Source: JAADEM01 sp965371855 (GTDB taxonomy: Bacteria > Bacteroidota > Bacteroidia > Bacteroidales > Marinilabiliaceae). From it: 64,000 nt of DNA. Every line of letters begins with the position of its first letter. The first letter of the stretch is position 1. The stretch is taken from the NCBI GenBank assembly GCA_965371855.1, contig CBDUZZ010000007.1:15463-79462 (forward strand), written 5' to 3'. The notes under the pieces are model-generated. The model did no database searches and was not told where the DNA came from. It was given only the letters and a program-made list of their open reading frames with translations. Positions 16,322 to 26,018 of the stretch are shown here, one piece after another. Made by a program: the position numbers and the translations under genes.

Positions 16322-19198
16322 TCAAATTGAAGGCTTCCCTGTACCTATTACACAGGTCATTTTTGATTTTCCGGTTTCTCCTGATGAGTTGTATGTTTTT
16401 GCAAGAATAATATAAATACCCGGTTTTGCAAGCTTGCCTTCATTGTCGGTTCCATCCCAGACTATAAAACCTTCAGTTCCCAAAAGCCTGTTGTTGGCCA
16501 GTTCTTTTACCGGTAATCCTTTCGCGCTATAGATTGTGATAGTTGCCACTGTTCCCGGCTTTTCAAAGGAATAATTTATGATAAGGTTGTCTGAATATCC
16601 ATCGGAGTTGGGAGTAAACAATTCATCTTCAATACTGAAATTGTTACTGCCCGATTTTTGAAAGTCTGTGTATTGTGAGTTTATAGCAGTTGGTGTGGCA
16701 TAACCATAATCTGCTGATGCCGAATGCCAGTTATCCGGATTGTCTGTTTCTGTTTCAGGGGAGATACGCTCCAACGACACACCTTGCTTACTGTTTAAAA
16801 GCGGAAAATGCATTGATTCATCATAGTGAAGCCTGTCTATTATCGAACCATTATGTAGTGTAAACGTTACTATGCCGTTATCATCATTCATTGCCGGAAA
16901 TGAGTTCATTTGAAGCAGGTGAAAGTAATCTTTACAATTATATTCATATTCAATGTTTTGTGGTGATAAGGTAAAAGCAAGATAATCGGCAGGGAAAATA
17001 AGTATGTTGTTTGATGTCAGGGGGAATAGTTTTGTAAGTTCACCTTCTTCATCACTTTCGGCAAAAGAGAGAGAGTTGAGGTTAAATATTTTTTCTGTCC
17101 TGTTGAAGATCTCGATAAAGTCATATCCATCAGGCTTGGGGTTAAATAGTATCTCATTAATTACTACCTCTTTTGCATTTGGTGCAATTGTGTCAGGACG
17201 ACCAAAATAACGTATTGAATTAAGGAGTAGCTTATTTTTGGCATTGTCATACAGCAAGAGCTCTGAAAACTCATGCAGCATATTTGTTTTAAGTTCTTCA
17301 ATAAAATATAGCATACAGTTATCTGCAAAAATTGTATCGGGTATAACTTCAGAAATAGTTGTTGTACTGTTTTTTATTTTGAAACGAGAGAGGAGATCTT
17401 CTGTAAACAGGTCTATCGATTCCGTAAACCAAAGTTTTATTTTGTCAGGGTTTTCGTATGTTATCATTTTTATTTCCGGGAGTGTTTCATCCGGTAAACT
17501 TGTTTTTACCGAGTTTGGTCTACCGGGAGTTCCTCCTGACAGATCAACTGAATATGTCCAACTTACGGCTGACCCTGAAAGGTTATTCACATCAATGCGC
17601 TCGAAAGACCACCCTCCTGTTTGTTTAAAACTGCCATCACTCCATTTATCAATATCGTATTTAATGGCATCACTCACCCGGTCGATATCAGCAAGCAAAA
17701 CTAACTCTCCAGCACTGTTTGTTAGTGACAACCATGTTGGAACTGTTAATTTGTTTGGGATATCCTGCCATTCATCTTCAGCATTCTCAGGGACAAGTAG
17801 AACTTCCTTGCCGGGTTCCAACACAAAACCCGGCAGTAGAGTCGTTTTATCATTTACCATTAATTTCCAGCCATTGATATTGATGGGATATTCAGAGCGA
17901 TTGTAAATTTCAAGATATTCACTTTCCGGCAACCCGGCCGATGGTGAAGGGTCAGGCATTATCTCTGAAATGACAATGTCATATCTTTTAGGTTGATAGT
18001 ACAGTATTGGCAGATGGTCTGTTAAAATTGTGTCTCCGCTAATGTCTTTAAAATTACTAATTTTGAGAAGATATTCTACGCCTTCATCAATAGGTCTGTC
18101 AAGTGTCAACATGACTTTGTCTGGTTCGAATAGTGAAACTTGTGGGAGAAAATCTCCCGGAGTGATTTGAACTTTACTCTCTTGAATGGAATTTTCATCA
18201 ATATCTTTTGAAAATGCTATTTCTATGACATAGGCAGTTTTTGCTTTTGCACTTGTTACAGTAACTCTTTCATAACTGAAAAACACGGATGTGTCTTTTA
18301 TGGTGTTACCCGGCAAGTCTTTAATGTCACTTATAAACAGTTCCTCATCGGTGATATCATCTAACGCAGGGTTGAAATATAAAAATAGAACATCCGCCTT
18401 TTCTTTGTTTAGCGGCACTACAGCAGATGGGTTCCGGTTTAATTTCTTTAGCAAGAAGCTTGCCGGAGAAATAGACATTGTGTCTAATGGTTCAGTGAAA
18501 GAAAGTTCAATGTTTTCTCCATTTATCAGCCGGAATTCATTAAGTTGTGGTAGAGTAGTATCGGTATATGGTTGGCCGGACACCAGTACATCATCAAACC
18601 AAAACTTATTGCTACGGGTTGAAGTGTATTTGCAAAAAACACCAAAATAGAAAGAGGGAAACACAGGTGCATATTCGGCTGTCCCTTCTGTTACAAAGCC
18701 GTTTCCGGTATCTGACTTTAGTGACCATAAATCACCTTCTCTTGTAACTTCTATTTTTAAATCAACAACCGACAGGTCTATACGGTCGTCTGCACCATCA
18801 ATTAGCTTTGTTATTTTTGACACTGTAAATGAGTAAAGACAAATATCATCTGTCGATTGCCCTACTTCAAGATATATAGCATTTTTGATATCTGTCGGGT
18901 TTGTGGCATCCGCAGCAAGGTAAATACGTGTTAGGTTATTTGATGAAGGGTTGAAATCTAAAATGATTCGGATATCCCATTGAGCCTGCTCAATTGCATT
19001 ACTTACGGTAAAAAGCCATGCTTCAGATTCTTCGGCAGGTGCTGTAAGTTGTAATCTGTGATTCGTATCCACAGAGAATTTATCTGTTGTCCCTGTCCAT
19101 TGTGGTGATGTTGCAAAGTTTCCATCACTAAAATCATCACTGAGTTGTGCAGAGCATACAACCGGTAGTAAAATAATGAATATAAAAAAACGAACCAT
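16322..19198 (-). CDS. Large secreted lamin-tail-domain protein
   Basis: A 958-residue exported protein with a short signal peptide (VRFFIFIILLPVVCSAQ). Two lamin-tail domains are recognisable: ISEIMPDPSPSAG...EYLEIYN (about 410) and VINEILFNPKPDGYDFIEIFN (about 680). Between them are Ig-like 'SFTEPLD' segments with alternating strands, and the C-terminus (about 860-958) has FTPNSDGYSDNL and GTEGFIVWDGTDNEG, typical of FlgD/gliding-type C-terminal modules of Bacteroidota surface proteins. The N-terminal 200 residues resemble a concanavalin-like beta-sandwich. The function is probably extracellular binding or structural. No catalytic motif is seen. Confidence 0.8.
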   Translation of the reverse strand: MVRFFIFIILLPVVCSAQLSDDFSDGNFATSPQWTGTTDKFSVDTNHRLQLTAPAEESEAWLFTVSNAIEQAQWDIRIILDFNPSSNNLTRIYLAADATNPTDIKNAIYLEVGQSTDDICLYSFTVSKITKLIDGADDRIDLSVVDLKIEVTREGDLWSLKSDTGNGFVTEGTAEYAPVFPSFYFGVFCKYTSTRSNKFWFDDVLVSGQPYTDTTLPQLNEFRLINGENIELSFTEPLDTMSISPASFLLKKLNRNPSAVVPLNKEKADVLFLYFNPALDDITDEELFISDIKDLPGNTIKDTSVFFSYERVTVTSAKAKTAYVIEIAFSKDIDENSIQESKVQITPGDFLPQVSLFEPDKVMLTLDRPIDEGVEYLLKISNFKDISGDTILTDHLPILYYQPKRYDIVISEIMPDPSPSAGLPESEYLEIYNRSEYPININGWKLMVNDKTTLLPGFVLEPGKEVLLVPENAEDEWQDIPNKLTVPTWLSLTNSAGELVLLADIDRVSDAIKYDIDKWSDGSFKQTGGWSFERIDVNNLSGSAVSWTYSVDLSGGTPGRPNSVKTSLPDETLPEIKMITYENPDKIKLWFTESIDLFTEDLLSRFKIKNSTTTISEVIPDTIFADNCMLYFIEELKTNMLHEFSELLLYDNAKNKLLLNSIRYFGRPDTIAPNAKEVVINEILFNPKPDGYDFIEIFNRTEKIFNLNSLSFAESDEEGELTKLFPLTSNNILIFPADYLAFTLSPQNIEYEYNCKDYFHLLQMNSFPAMNDDNGIVTFTLHNGSIIDRLHYDESMHFPLLNSKQGVSLERISPETETDNPDNWHSASADYGYATPTAINSQYTDFQKSGSNNFSIEDELFTPNSDGYSDNLIINYSFEKPGTVATITIYSAKGLPVKELANNRLLGTEGFIVWDGTDNEGKLAKPGIYIILAKTYNSSGETGKSKMTCVIGTGKPSI

Positions 19199-19314
19199 CA
19201 GAAAGAGTTTATAACAATTTGTTATATTTTTGTGCCGGACTTTTATTAGTAACCAAAATCATATCCAATTTAACTAAATTATTAAATAAAATCAAATAAA
19301 TAGAGAGAGTGATT

Positions 19315-20310
19315 ATGAAAGTAGCAGTTGTTGGTGTAAGCGGTGCGGTAGGACAAGAGTTTTTAAAAGTACTTGAACAACGTAATTTCCCTTTGGATGA
19401 GCTAATCCTTTTCGGTTCGGAAAGAAGTGCAGGCAAGAAGTATATATTTAGAGGAAAAGAGCTGGAAGTTAAGGAGCTTAAGCATAATGACGATTTTAAA
19501 GATATTGATATTGCGTTAACATCAGCCAGTGGCTCTGTGTCAAAAGAGTTTGCAACAACAATCACACAGCATGGCGCAATAATGATTGATAATTCAAGTG
19601 CATTTCGTATGGATGATGATGTGCCGCTTGTTGTGCCGGAAGTGAATCCAGAAGATGCAAAAAACGCACCGCGTAATATTATTGCAAACCCTAACTGTAC
19701 AACAATACAAATGGTGGTTGCATTAAATGCCATTGAAAATATCTCGCACATAAATAGAGTTCATGTATCTACCTATCAGGCAGCCAGTGGTGCAGGTGCC
19801 GGTGGAATGCAAGAGTTGGAAAGCCAGTTAAAAAATATTGCTGAAGGTAAGAGTGTTGACGTTTCTGCATTTCAACATCAACTTGCAATGAATCTAATTC
19901 CTCATGTAGATGTGTTTGCTGATGATGATTACACAAAAGAGGAGTTGAAAATGTATTATGAAACCCGTAAGATTATGCATTCTGACATACAGGTAAGTGC
20001 CACTTGTGTAAGAGTACCTATTTTACGGGCGCACTCAGAGGCTGTGTGGGTTGAAACTGAAAAACCGGTGTCTCCTGAGCAGGCAAAGGTAGCTTTTAGG
20101 CAAAGTAAGGGTATTATTTTAATGGATAATACCTCCGAAAAAAAGTATCCCATGCCTCTGTTTCTGGCCGGAAAAGATGAAGTGTTTGTGGGGCGTGTAC
20201 GTAAAGATATTTCAAATCCTAACGGACTGACTTTCTGGTGCGTTTCGGACCAGATACGAAAAGGTGCAGCCCTTAATGCCGTTCAGATTGCTGAGTATCT
20301 TATTAGTTGA
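19315..20310 (+). CDS. asd: Aspartate-semialdehyde dehydrogenase
   Basis: A 331-residue cytoplasmic enzyme that makes aspartate semialdehyde for lysine/diaminopimelate, threonine and methionine synthesis. The NADP-binding start VAVVGVSGAVGQEFL, the active-site cysteine in NPNCTTIQ (about residue 128), the YQAASGAG loop and the histidine of RVPILRAHSEAV are all present. The ATG of MKVAVVG is chosen as the start; a GTG two codons upstream gives no extra family sequence. It is divergent from the lamin-tail gene, with a possible TATTTTTG box at 19225-19232. Confidence 0.95.
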   Translation: MKVAVVGVSGAVGQEFLKVLEQRNFPLDELILFGSERSAGKKYIFRGKELEVKELKHNDDFKDIDIALTSASGSVSKEFATTITQHGAIMIDNSSAFRMDDDVPLVVPEVNPEDAKNAPRNIIANPNCTTIQMVVALNAIENISHINRVHVSTYQAASGAGAGGMQELESQLKNIAEGKSVDVSAFQHQLAMNLIPHVDVFADDDYTKEELKMYYETRKIMHSDIQVSATCVRVPILRAHSEAVWVETEKPVSPEQAKVAFRQSKGIILMDNTSEKKYPMPLFLAGKDEVFVGRVRKDISNPNGLTFWCVSDQIRKGAALNAVQIAEYLIS

Positions 20311-20477
20311 AAGTTTTGAAATCTCATCTTTACATATCTTTTATTGCATAAAGGTCTTTACAAAGCCTCTTTTATTTCGTATCTTTTAATAGCCTTTTGA
20401 GCCGGGAGCATTTTCTCTTGGCCTAATCTGTTTGTTGTTATTACTATTTTTTGACTTATTTTAAAGGAGGATTAATT

Positions 20478-20975
20478 ATGCCATTAACACGTTTAGAAGA
20501 ATTTCTTAATCGTGAACACATCGATTACAAACGAATTGTTCACACAAGGGCTTATACAGCTCAAAAAACTGCTGCCTATGCACATATATCCGGTAAAGAG
20601 ATAGCCAAAACCGTTGTGGTTAAGCTCGATGGAAGAATGTGTATGGTTGTTTTACCGGCCTCTTATCAGGTTGATTTACATCAGCTCAAGGAGGCTACCG
20701 GGGCTGGGGATGTTCGGTTAGCTGTCGAATCAGAGTTCAAGGATGATTTTGCAGATTGTGAAGTGGGTGCTATGCCACCATTTGGGAACTTGTATCGCAT
20801 GGATGTGTTTGTTGCCGAAAAACTAACGGAAGACACTCAGATTGCTTTTAATGCTTGTTCTCATACAGAATTAATTCAAATGTCGTACCGTGACTTTCAA
20901 AAGTTGGTAAAACCACATGTCATTAAAATTGCCCGCATAGAACATGCCAACTTGCAAGACGATTATATCAATTAA
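20478..20975 (+). CDS. YbaK/ProX-type aminoacyl-tRNA deacylase
   Basis: A 165-residue single-domain protein of the YbaK/EbsC family, which hydrolyses mischarged aminoacyl-tRNAs (for example Cys- or Ala-tRNA-Pro). Supporting segments are an N-terminal helix LEEFLNREHIDYKRIVHTRAY, the lysine in GKEIAKTVVVKL and the conserved AMPPFGN (about 100-106). The start is the ATG at 20478, eight bases after a strong AAAGGAGG, unusual in a phylum that makes little use of Shine-Dalgarno pairing. The gene is monocistronic and ends before a strong hairpin. Confidence 0.85.
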   Translation: MPLTRLEEFLNREHIDYKRIVHTRAYTAQKTAAYAHISGKEIAKTVVVKLDGRMCMVVLPASYQVDLHQLKEATGAGDVRLAVESEFKDDFADCEVGAMPPFGNLYRMDVFVAEKLTEDTQIAFNACSHTELIQMSYRDFQKLVKPHVIKIARIEHANLQDDYIN

Positions 20976-20999
20976 TTTTGGTTAATGCATCAGAATTTT

Positions 21000-21031
21000 A
21001 ACAAGCAAGAGACTTTCTCTTGCTTGTTTCC
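21000..21031. terminator. Bidirectional hairpin terminator
   Basis: A perfect 13-base stem (AACAAGCAAGAGA at 21000-21012 and its complement at 21016-21028) with a CTT loop lies between two convergent genes. TTT precedes the hairpin (20997-20999) and TT follows it; the T-tracts are weak, but the stem is strong. Confidence 0.8.
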
Positions 21032-21034
21032 CCC

Positions 21035-22405
21035 CTATACTGTATAGGGTTCCCTCATCTTGCGTACAAATAAACGGTTTGCTTCAGCGTCGCCAACTAC
21101 CTCCCCTTTTTTCGGGTTCCAGGTTACTTCACGGTTTGTCCTGATAGCAATGTCTCCCATGTGGCTAATTGTATCGGAAATGATTGCTTCGTCAAGCGGG
21201 CATGTTTCCTCATATTTTCCATTAATTACATCAACAAACATTTGCCCCATTCTATTTCCCTCACTTCTAATCATACCATTTGAGTTCTTTGGAAAACCGT
21301 TTAACATTTTATTTATCTCAGGAATATTTGACTGGGTCGATGACCTGCTAAGTGATATCCAGCCTTTGGAACCGTAGAAAGTAGTCCCATTTCCTTCCTT
21401 TATTTCACGATGATTAAGTATGCCCTGTGATGCCACATCGGTACTGACAAAATGAAGCTCAATGCCACTTTTATATTTATAATTCAAATCCCAGGAAAAG
21501 ATGTTGTTATAGATACCACCGGCAGGCCAGAATTTCCCCGTTCCTTTACAAGAATAAACACCGTCGAGTTTATCTTTTAAAGCCCAAACCATAATATCCA
21601 GCGGGTGGGCTCCCCAGCCACCAAGAAATCCAATGCTATAATCATACTGAAACCATGAGCTGTGATTAGTAACTCTATCAGGGCAAAACGGATTTAATGG
21701 AGCCGGACCTGTCCACCTTTCGTAATCAAATCCTTCGGGTACAGGAACTTCTTGACATATTGGTGATTCTACCGGGCCTTTACCCGGAGACCAAACTTCA
21801 ACACGTTCAATTTCCCCGATCTTACCGTCTTTTATCAGGTCGATACCAAGCTGCATATGCCTCATAGTGCGTTGCTGGGTTCCATAATGAAATTTGACAT
21901 TGTTTTCATCCAGAGCTTTCTGCAACTTCAAATAATTCGGATAACTTAACCCGAGTGGTTTAGCCAGCATGATATGTTTACCTGCACGCGCTGCTTTTAT
22001 AGAAGCAGGCACATGCCAGTGATCCGGTGTGGTGATGTGTACTGCATCAATGTCATCGCGCTGGAGCATCTCCTCAAAATCCAGGTATGGTTTACATTCC
22101 GGGGCTATTATACCATTCTCTTTATAGTACTTGTTTACTAAATGAACTCCTTGTTTCTGTCTATTCTGCCAGACATCGCATATAGCAACTGAACGGGATC
22201 CTTCAAGGGGTAAGAAATAATTTTTAAGTTCGGACACTCCTCTCGAACCAACTCCAATATGCCCTATCTGAACCCTGCTGTTAACCGCTTTACCGCTAAT
22301 GCATGAGGGTAATATAGTTGGTGCAATTATGGCACCACCAACGCCGATAGTTGTCTTTTTCAGAAAGTCTCTCCTGCATAAATTATCATGTGATTTTTTT
22401 AGCAT
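21035..22405 (-). CDS. Gfo/Idh/MocA family oxidoreductase with Tat-like signal
   Basis: A 456-residue protein. The N-terminus CRRDFLKKTTIGVGGAIIAP has the twin-arginine pattern and then a cysteine (PSC), so it is probably exported and may be lipid-anchored. The NAD-binding Rossmann start is IGHIGVGSRG (about 47), followed by the family KPLGLSYP active-site lysine segment (about 153). The C-terminal alpha/beta domain is full length. Secreted members act on glycosides and sugar derivatives in Bacteroidota. The remains of a possible partner gene lie just upstream at 22423-22559. Confidence 0.87.
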   Translation of the reverse strand: MLKKSHDNLCRRDFLKKTTIGVGGAIIAPTILPSCISGKAVNSRVQIGHIGVGSRGVSELKNYFLPLEGSRSVAICDVWQNRQKQGVHLVNKYYKENGIIAPECKPYLDFEEMLQRDDIDAVHITTPDHWHVPASIKAARAGKHIMLAKPLGLSYPNYLKLQKALDENNVKFHYGTQQRTMRHMQLGIDLIKDGKIGEIERVEVWSPGKGPVESPICQEVPVPEGFDYERWTGPAPLNPFCPDRVTNHSSWFQYDYSIGFLGGWGAHPLDIMVWALKDKLDGVYSCKGTGKFWPAGGIYNNIFSWDLNYKYKSGIELHFVSTDVASQGILNHREIKEGNGTTFYGSKGWISLSRSSTQSNIPEINKMLNGFPKNSNGMIRSEGNRMGQMFVDVINGKYEETCPLDEAIISDTISHMGDIAIRTNREVTWNPKKGEVVGDAEANRLFVRKMREPYTV

Positions 22406-22422
22406 GATTCAATTATTTATAG

Positions 22423-22559
22423 TTAATGATTCATTTGATTTATATAGCTGTCATATTTCTTATTAAGCCCTTCGTTTGTAACATCGCCACCAAGATGTAT
22501 AATCCTGTATTTTAAATTAAACTCTCTCCCTTTGTTAATACTTGTGGTTTCAGGTATAA
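22423..22559 (-). pseudogene. C-terminal remnant, possibly PmoA/DUF6807-like
   Basis: On the minus strand an open stretch ends at 22423 and reads FIPETTSINKG...FNLKYRIIHLGGD...YINQMNH. The 'RYRI-IH-GD' pattern close to the stop resembles the end of PmoA-like (DUF6807) proteins, which often accompany Gfo/Idh/MocA oxidoreductases. Upstream sequence reads NPDYPFYYFS in a shifted frame, so a frameshift separates the pieces and the rest of the gene is missing. The family assignment is tentative; that it is a gene remnant is more secure. Confidence 0.45.
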
Positions 22560-22589
22560 ATATGCCAAACTAAAATAATAGAATGGATA

Positions 22590-22700
22590 ATCAGGGTTAT
22601 TGACATCGCATTTATGTGCGGATTTTCTTCCAATCAGTATTTTAATTACGCGTTTAAGAAACATTTTAGAATCACTCCAAACCAATATAGGAAAAAATAA
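22590..22700 (+). pseudogene. AraC-family regulator remnant (last helix-turn-helix)
   Basis: The plus-strand frame reads RVIDIAFMCGFSSNQYFNYA, then FKKHF and ITPNQYRKK, and stops at 22700. This is an unmistakable AraC/XylS C-terminal signature, yet nothing upstream in any frame supplies the first helix-turn-helix or a sensor domain. It is therefore a 3' fragment. The 256 bases that follow to hflX (22701-22956) hold no gene that I can recognise. Confidence 0.72.
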
Positions 22701-22956
22701 TCATCTCGAAAATGGTGGAGTAATATGAAATTGTTACTATTTCAGGATCAACCAATAACTACTTGCTGAACACTATTATCTGCTACCTGTTACCTATTAC
22801 TATCATAATCTATTGGTATCAGAATGGTTATTCTGGTGTTGTTTGATTCGCCAAATTCATTAACCTTATCAAAGATTTCTAATATAATATTACTACAGCA
22901 GTCTACTTTCTAACAGTTGACTTGATATTATGGCCATAAGCATAAAGCCTTGGGTT

Positions 22957-24159
22957 TTATTCAAACTTAGGATAAAGGAAATCGTTAAAAGGAAATCTTT
23001 TAGTGTGTATTTCTCTTACTTCATCATACAAAAGCTTACGAAACTCATTAAAGTTCACTTTGTTTTTAGCTGAGATAAAAACACATTTGGCATGTTTACC
23101 CATCCAGGTCTGTTTTAACTCATCGAGGGAGAAATTTTCTGCCGTTTTCGGAGTGAGATCATCTTCATCCTTTGAAACAAATGAATACGCATCAATTTTA
23201 TTAAATACAAGAATAGTTGGTTTCTCAGAGTCATCCAGTTCACGAAGTGTTTTGTTTACTACGTCTATCTGTTGTTCAAAACCGGGATGGGAGATGTCAA
23301 CAACATGTAGCAAAATATCAGCCTCTCTGACTTCGTCCAATGTTGATTTGAAAGACTCAACAAGGTGGTGTGGCAGCTTACGGATGAATCCTACAGTATC
23401 GGCAAGCAGAAATGGGATATTCTCGATAACCACTTTTCTGACTGTAGTATCCAATGTTGCAAAAAGTTTATTTTCGGCAAATACTTCTGATTTACTCAAA
23501 ACATTCATCAGTGTAGATTTACCAACATTAGTATAGCCTACCAGTGCAGCCCGTACCAGCTTCCCACGATTCTGACGCTGAGTAGTCATCTGCTTGTCAA
23601 TCTTTATCAGGTCGAGCTTTAGCTTAGCAATTTTATCACGAATAATACGGCGGTCTGTTTCAATCTCTTTTTCTCCCGGTCCACGCATACCTATACCGCC
23701 CCTTTGCCTTTCAAGGTGAGTCCACATCCTGGTAAGGCGAGGTAGCAGATACTGATATTGAGCTAATTCAACCTGTGTTTTGGCATGGGCTGTACGTGCT
23801 CTTCGTGCAAATATATCCAGGATAAGATTAGTCCGGTCAAGTATCAGACATTTTAATATCTGTTCAAGGTTACGGAATTGAGAAGATGTCAATTCATCAT
23901 CAAAAATGACAGTATTTATGTCGTGTATTTTAATATAGTTATGTATATCTTCCAGCTTTCCCCTGCCTACAAAGGTTTTGCTGTTGGGCATGGCAAGGTT
24001 TTGTGTAAAACGTTTTAATGGTATTGCACCTGCTGTTTCAGCCAAAAAAGCCAACTCATCAAGATACTCATCAACCTGTAGTTCTGAAATGTCAGGTGTT
24101 CGAACACTAACTAATATTACTTTTTCCAGATCATTGTTATCCGGCATTCCTTCAGTCAT
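22957..24159 (-). CDS. hflX: GTPase HflX
   Basis: A 400-residue GTPase that binds the large ribosomal subunit and can split stalled ribosomes. The N-terminal HflX domain includes FVGRGKLEDI and FDDELTSSQFRNLE. The middle has the conserved RGGIGMRGPGEKEIETDRR. The GTPase domain has G1 GYTNVGKS (about 208-215), G3 DTVGF and G4 NKID. The start could be the ATG at 24159 or four codons further in (MPDNND). It is followed by a long gap and is probably monocistronic. Confidence 0.95.
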   Translation of the reverse strand: MTEGMPDNNDLEKVILVSVRTPDISELQVDEYLDELAFLAETAGAIPLKRFTQNLAMPNSKTFVGRGKLEDIHNYIKIHDINTVIFDDELTSSQFRNLEQILKCLILDRTNLILDIFARRARTAHAKTQVELAQYQYLLPRLTRMWTHLERQRGGIGMRGPGEKEIETDRRIIRDKIAKLKLDLIKIDKQMTTQRQNRGKLVRAALVGYTNVGKSTLMNVLSKSEVFAENKLFATLDTTVRKVVIENIPFLLADTVGFIRKLPHHLVESFKSTLDEVREADILLHVVDISHPGFEQQIDVVNKTLRELDDSEKPTILVFNKIDAYSFVSKDEDDLTPKTAENFSLDELKQTWMGKHAKCVFISAKNKVNFNEFRKLLYDEVREIHTKRFPFNDFLYPKFE

Positions 24160-24214
24160 AGATGATTTTATTTTTTATAAAATTGATGGTGCAAAGATAG
24201 TGAATTAAGGGAAT

Positions 24215-24243
24215 AAAAAACCCGGCAATAAGCCGGGTTTTTA
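24215..24243 (-). terminator. Rho-independent terminator of the tonB gene
   Basis: The stem ACCCGGC/GCCGGGT has a 5-base loop with A and T tracts on its two sides, so it can act in both directions. It lies 22 bases beyond the tonB stop on the minus strand and upstream of hflX, separating the two units. Confidence 0.88.
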
Positions 24244-24264
24244 TATCTTCGAATTATTAAAATC

Positions 24265-24948
24265 TTACTGTAGAACAAAGTTAATAGGCACAGTAAAAGA
24301 TACTTTAACTGGCTTACCCCGCTGTTTACCGGGTTTCCATTTCGGCATACTTTTTATAACCCTGACAGCCTCCTTATCCAAAGCAGGATCAACACCACGG
24401 GCAATTTTGATACTCTCAACCAATCCCTTGGCGTTTATCACGAAAGAGATGTATACACGTCCCTGAATGCCATTCTCCTGAGCAATAACCGGATATTTAA
24501 CAGACTTGCTAATGAATGCATGTAATGCAGATTCACCACCCGGGAATTCGGGCATATCTTCAACAATGTAAAATACAGGAGCATCTTCTTCCTCCTCCTC
24601 ATCAACAGCAATATCAGCGAAATCAATCTCACTGTCCTCATCCATTTCGGTGTCTTCGATATCTAGTTCTTCATCCAGTTCCACATCATCTTCCACAATA
24701 TTAAGTACATCAGTAACTTTTGGTGGAGGTGGTGGAGGTGGTGGTTTAACTTCTTCCTGTCTCGTGATAGGAATGATCTCCTCTTCTGCGTCGAGGCCGT
24801 CCTGCATCTCAAACTGGGAAACATCAACGTCAGTTGTTGTCCATTCAAAGGCAATAAATACTAATCCCAGAACAATAACTAAACCAATCATGTTAAAGAT
24901 TGATTTTTTGTTCTCTAAATCAGCTTTGGGTGACTTTTTAATATCCAT
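24265..24948 (-). CDS. TonB family energy transducer
   Basis: A 227-residue protein with an N-terminal cytoplasmic lysine-rich start (MDIKKSPKADLENKKSIF), one membrane helix (about 20-38), a proline stretch KPPPPPPPPK (about 69-78), an acidic linker and a C-terminal TonB domain (about 145-227: YPVIAQENGIQGRVYISFVI...WKPGKQRGKPV). Such proteins couple the ExbBD proton motor to outer-membrane receptors. No exbB or exbD lies nearby. The neighbouring gene at 25140 is a clear paralogue with the same layout. Confidence 0.9.
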   Translation of the reverse strand: MDIKKSPKADLENKKSIFNMIGLVIVLGLVFIAFEWTTTDVDVSQFEMQDGLDAEEEIIPITRQEEVKPPPPPPPPKVTDVLNIVEDDVELDEELDIEDTEMDEDSEIDFADIAVDEEEEEDAPVFYIVEDMPEFPGGESALHAFISKSVKYPVIAQENGIQGRVYISFVINAKGLVESIKIARGVDPALDKEAVRVIKSMPKWKPGKQRGKPVKVSFTVPINFVLQ

Positions 24949-25139
24949 AATTTTACTTACGTTTTGTTTTTATAAAGATATGTTTAAATTTTATTTTATT
25001 CAAGTTAAGAGGTTTAAAACTTGTTAAAAACTATTGTGTGGATAAAAGTAGAACATTCAAATTAAAAAACAGTGTTTTTAATGAAAAAAATGCTCTTATT
25101 TTTATTCATTGTTGATTAAATACATTTTAATAATCAAAA

Positions 25140-25820
25140 TTACTGCAACACAAAGTTAATAGAAACAGTAAATCTTACATTCACAGGCTTGTCTCTTTGT
25201 TTTCCCGGTGTCCACGTTGGTAGTCCTTTTATAACCCGGATTGCTTCTTTGTCGAGGTTGGGATCTACGCCACGAAAAATCTCTACATCCTGAACCTCTC
25301 CCTTGGTATTTACTACAAAAGTAACAAAAACACGTCCTTGTACTCTGTTCTCCTGTGCAATAACAGGATATCTTACCGAATTGGCTATATATCTGTTCAG
25401 TGCTGTCATCCCACCCGGAAATAGAGGCATCTCTTCAACCCTGATAAATATTTCAGAATCGTCATTAGTCTCTTCCGGATAATCAATTTTTGAGAAGTCA
25501 AATTCATCATCCACATTCATTTCTGTGTCTTCAATCTCTAATGTTTCATCTAAATCAATGTCATTATCTACAATAACCAGAATATCGATAGATTTTAATG
25601 GTGGAGGAAGAGGGGGCTTTGGCTCTTCCTGAATGGTGACCGGAATGATGTCTTCTGTCGGCATTACATCATTTGGAAGATCGTACCGGGAATAACCTGC
25701 TTCAGTTGATGACCATTCGAATGCAACGAACACTGCACCGAGGGCAATGATAAAACCAATCTGCAAAAAGATTGATTTTTTATTCTCCAAATTAGCTTTA
25801 GGTGATTTTTTAACTTTCAT
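25140..25820 (-). CDS. TonB family energy transducer, tandem paralogue
   Basis: A 226-residue protein from the ATG of MKVKKSPKANLENKKSIF; an upstream in-frame ATG would add a hydrophobic run not found in the paralogue. It has one membrane helix, a shorter proline run (KPPLPPPLK), an acidic linker and a TonB_C domain ending in INFVLQ, as in the next gene. The two copies have clearly diverged. They are about 190 bases apart, and the gap has no obvious terminator. Two versions may serve different receptors. Confidence 0.9.
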   Translation of the reverse strand: MKVKKSPKANLENKKSIFLQIGFIIALGAVFVAFEWSSTEAGYSRYDLPNDVMPTEDIIPVTIQEEPKPPLPPPLKSIDILVIVDNDIDLDETLEIEDTEMNVDDEFDFSKIDYPEETNDDSEIFIRVEEMPLFPGGMTALNRYIANSVRYPVIAQENRVQGRVFVTFVVNTKGEVQDVEIFRGVDPNLDKEAIRVIKGLPTWTPGKQRDKPVNVRFTVSINFVLQ

Positions 25821-25953
25821 AATTGTATGATTTATTTCGTTAATAATAGAGACTGTCAATGTTATGATATGCAATAATTATTCCAATATGGATTTTTTGG
25901 AGTTCTGCAAAATCCTACTCTTTCAGGCATCCCAAAAAATATCTTTTTATCTA

Positions 25954-25984
25954 TTTGAATACATCGATAAACATATTATATTTG
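25954..25984 (+). promoter_or_regulatory. Promoter of tRNA-Ala
   Basis: TTTG at 25954-25957, 19 bases, then TATATTTG at 25977-25984 matches the Bacteroidota housekeeping promoter. The expected start point lies about 25-30 bases before the mature tRNA 5' end. It is the clearest promoter in the window. Confidence 0.8.
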
Positions 25985-26018
25985 CACCGCAATTTAAGAT
26001 TGCAAAAGAAAACTTATT

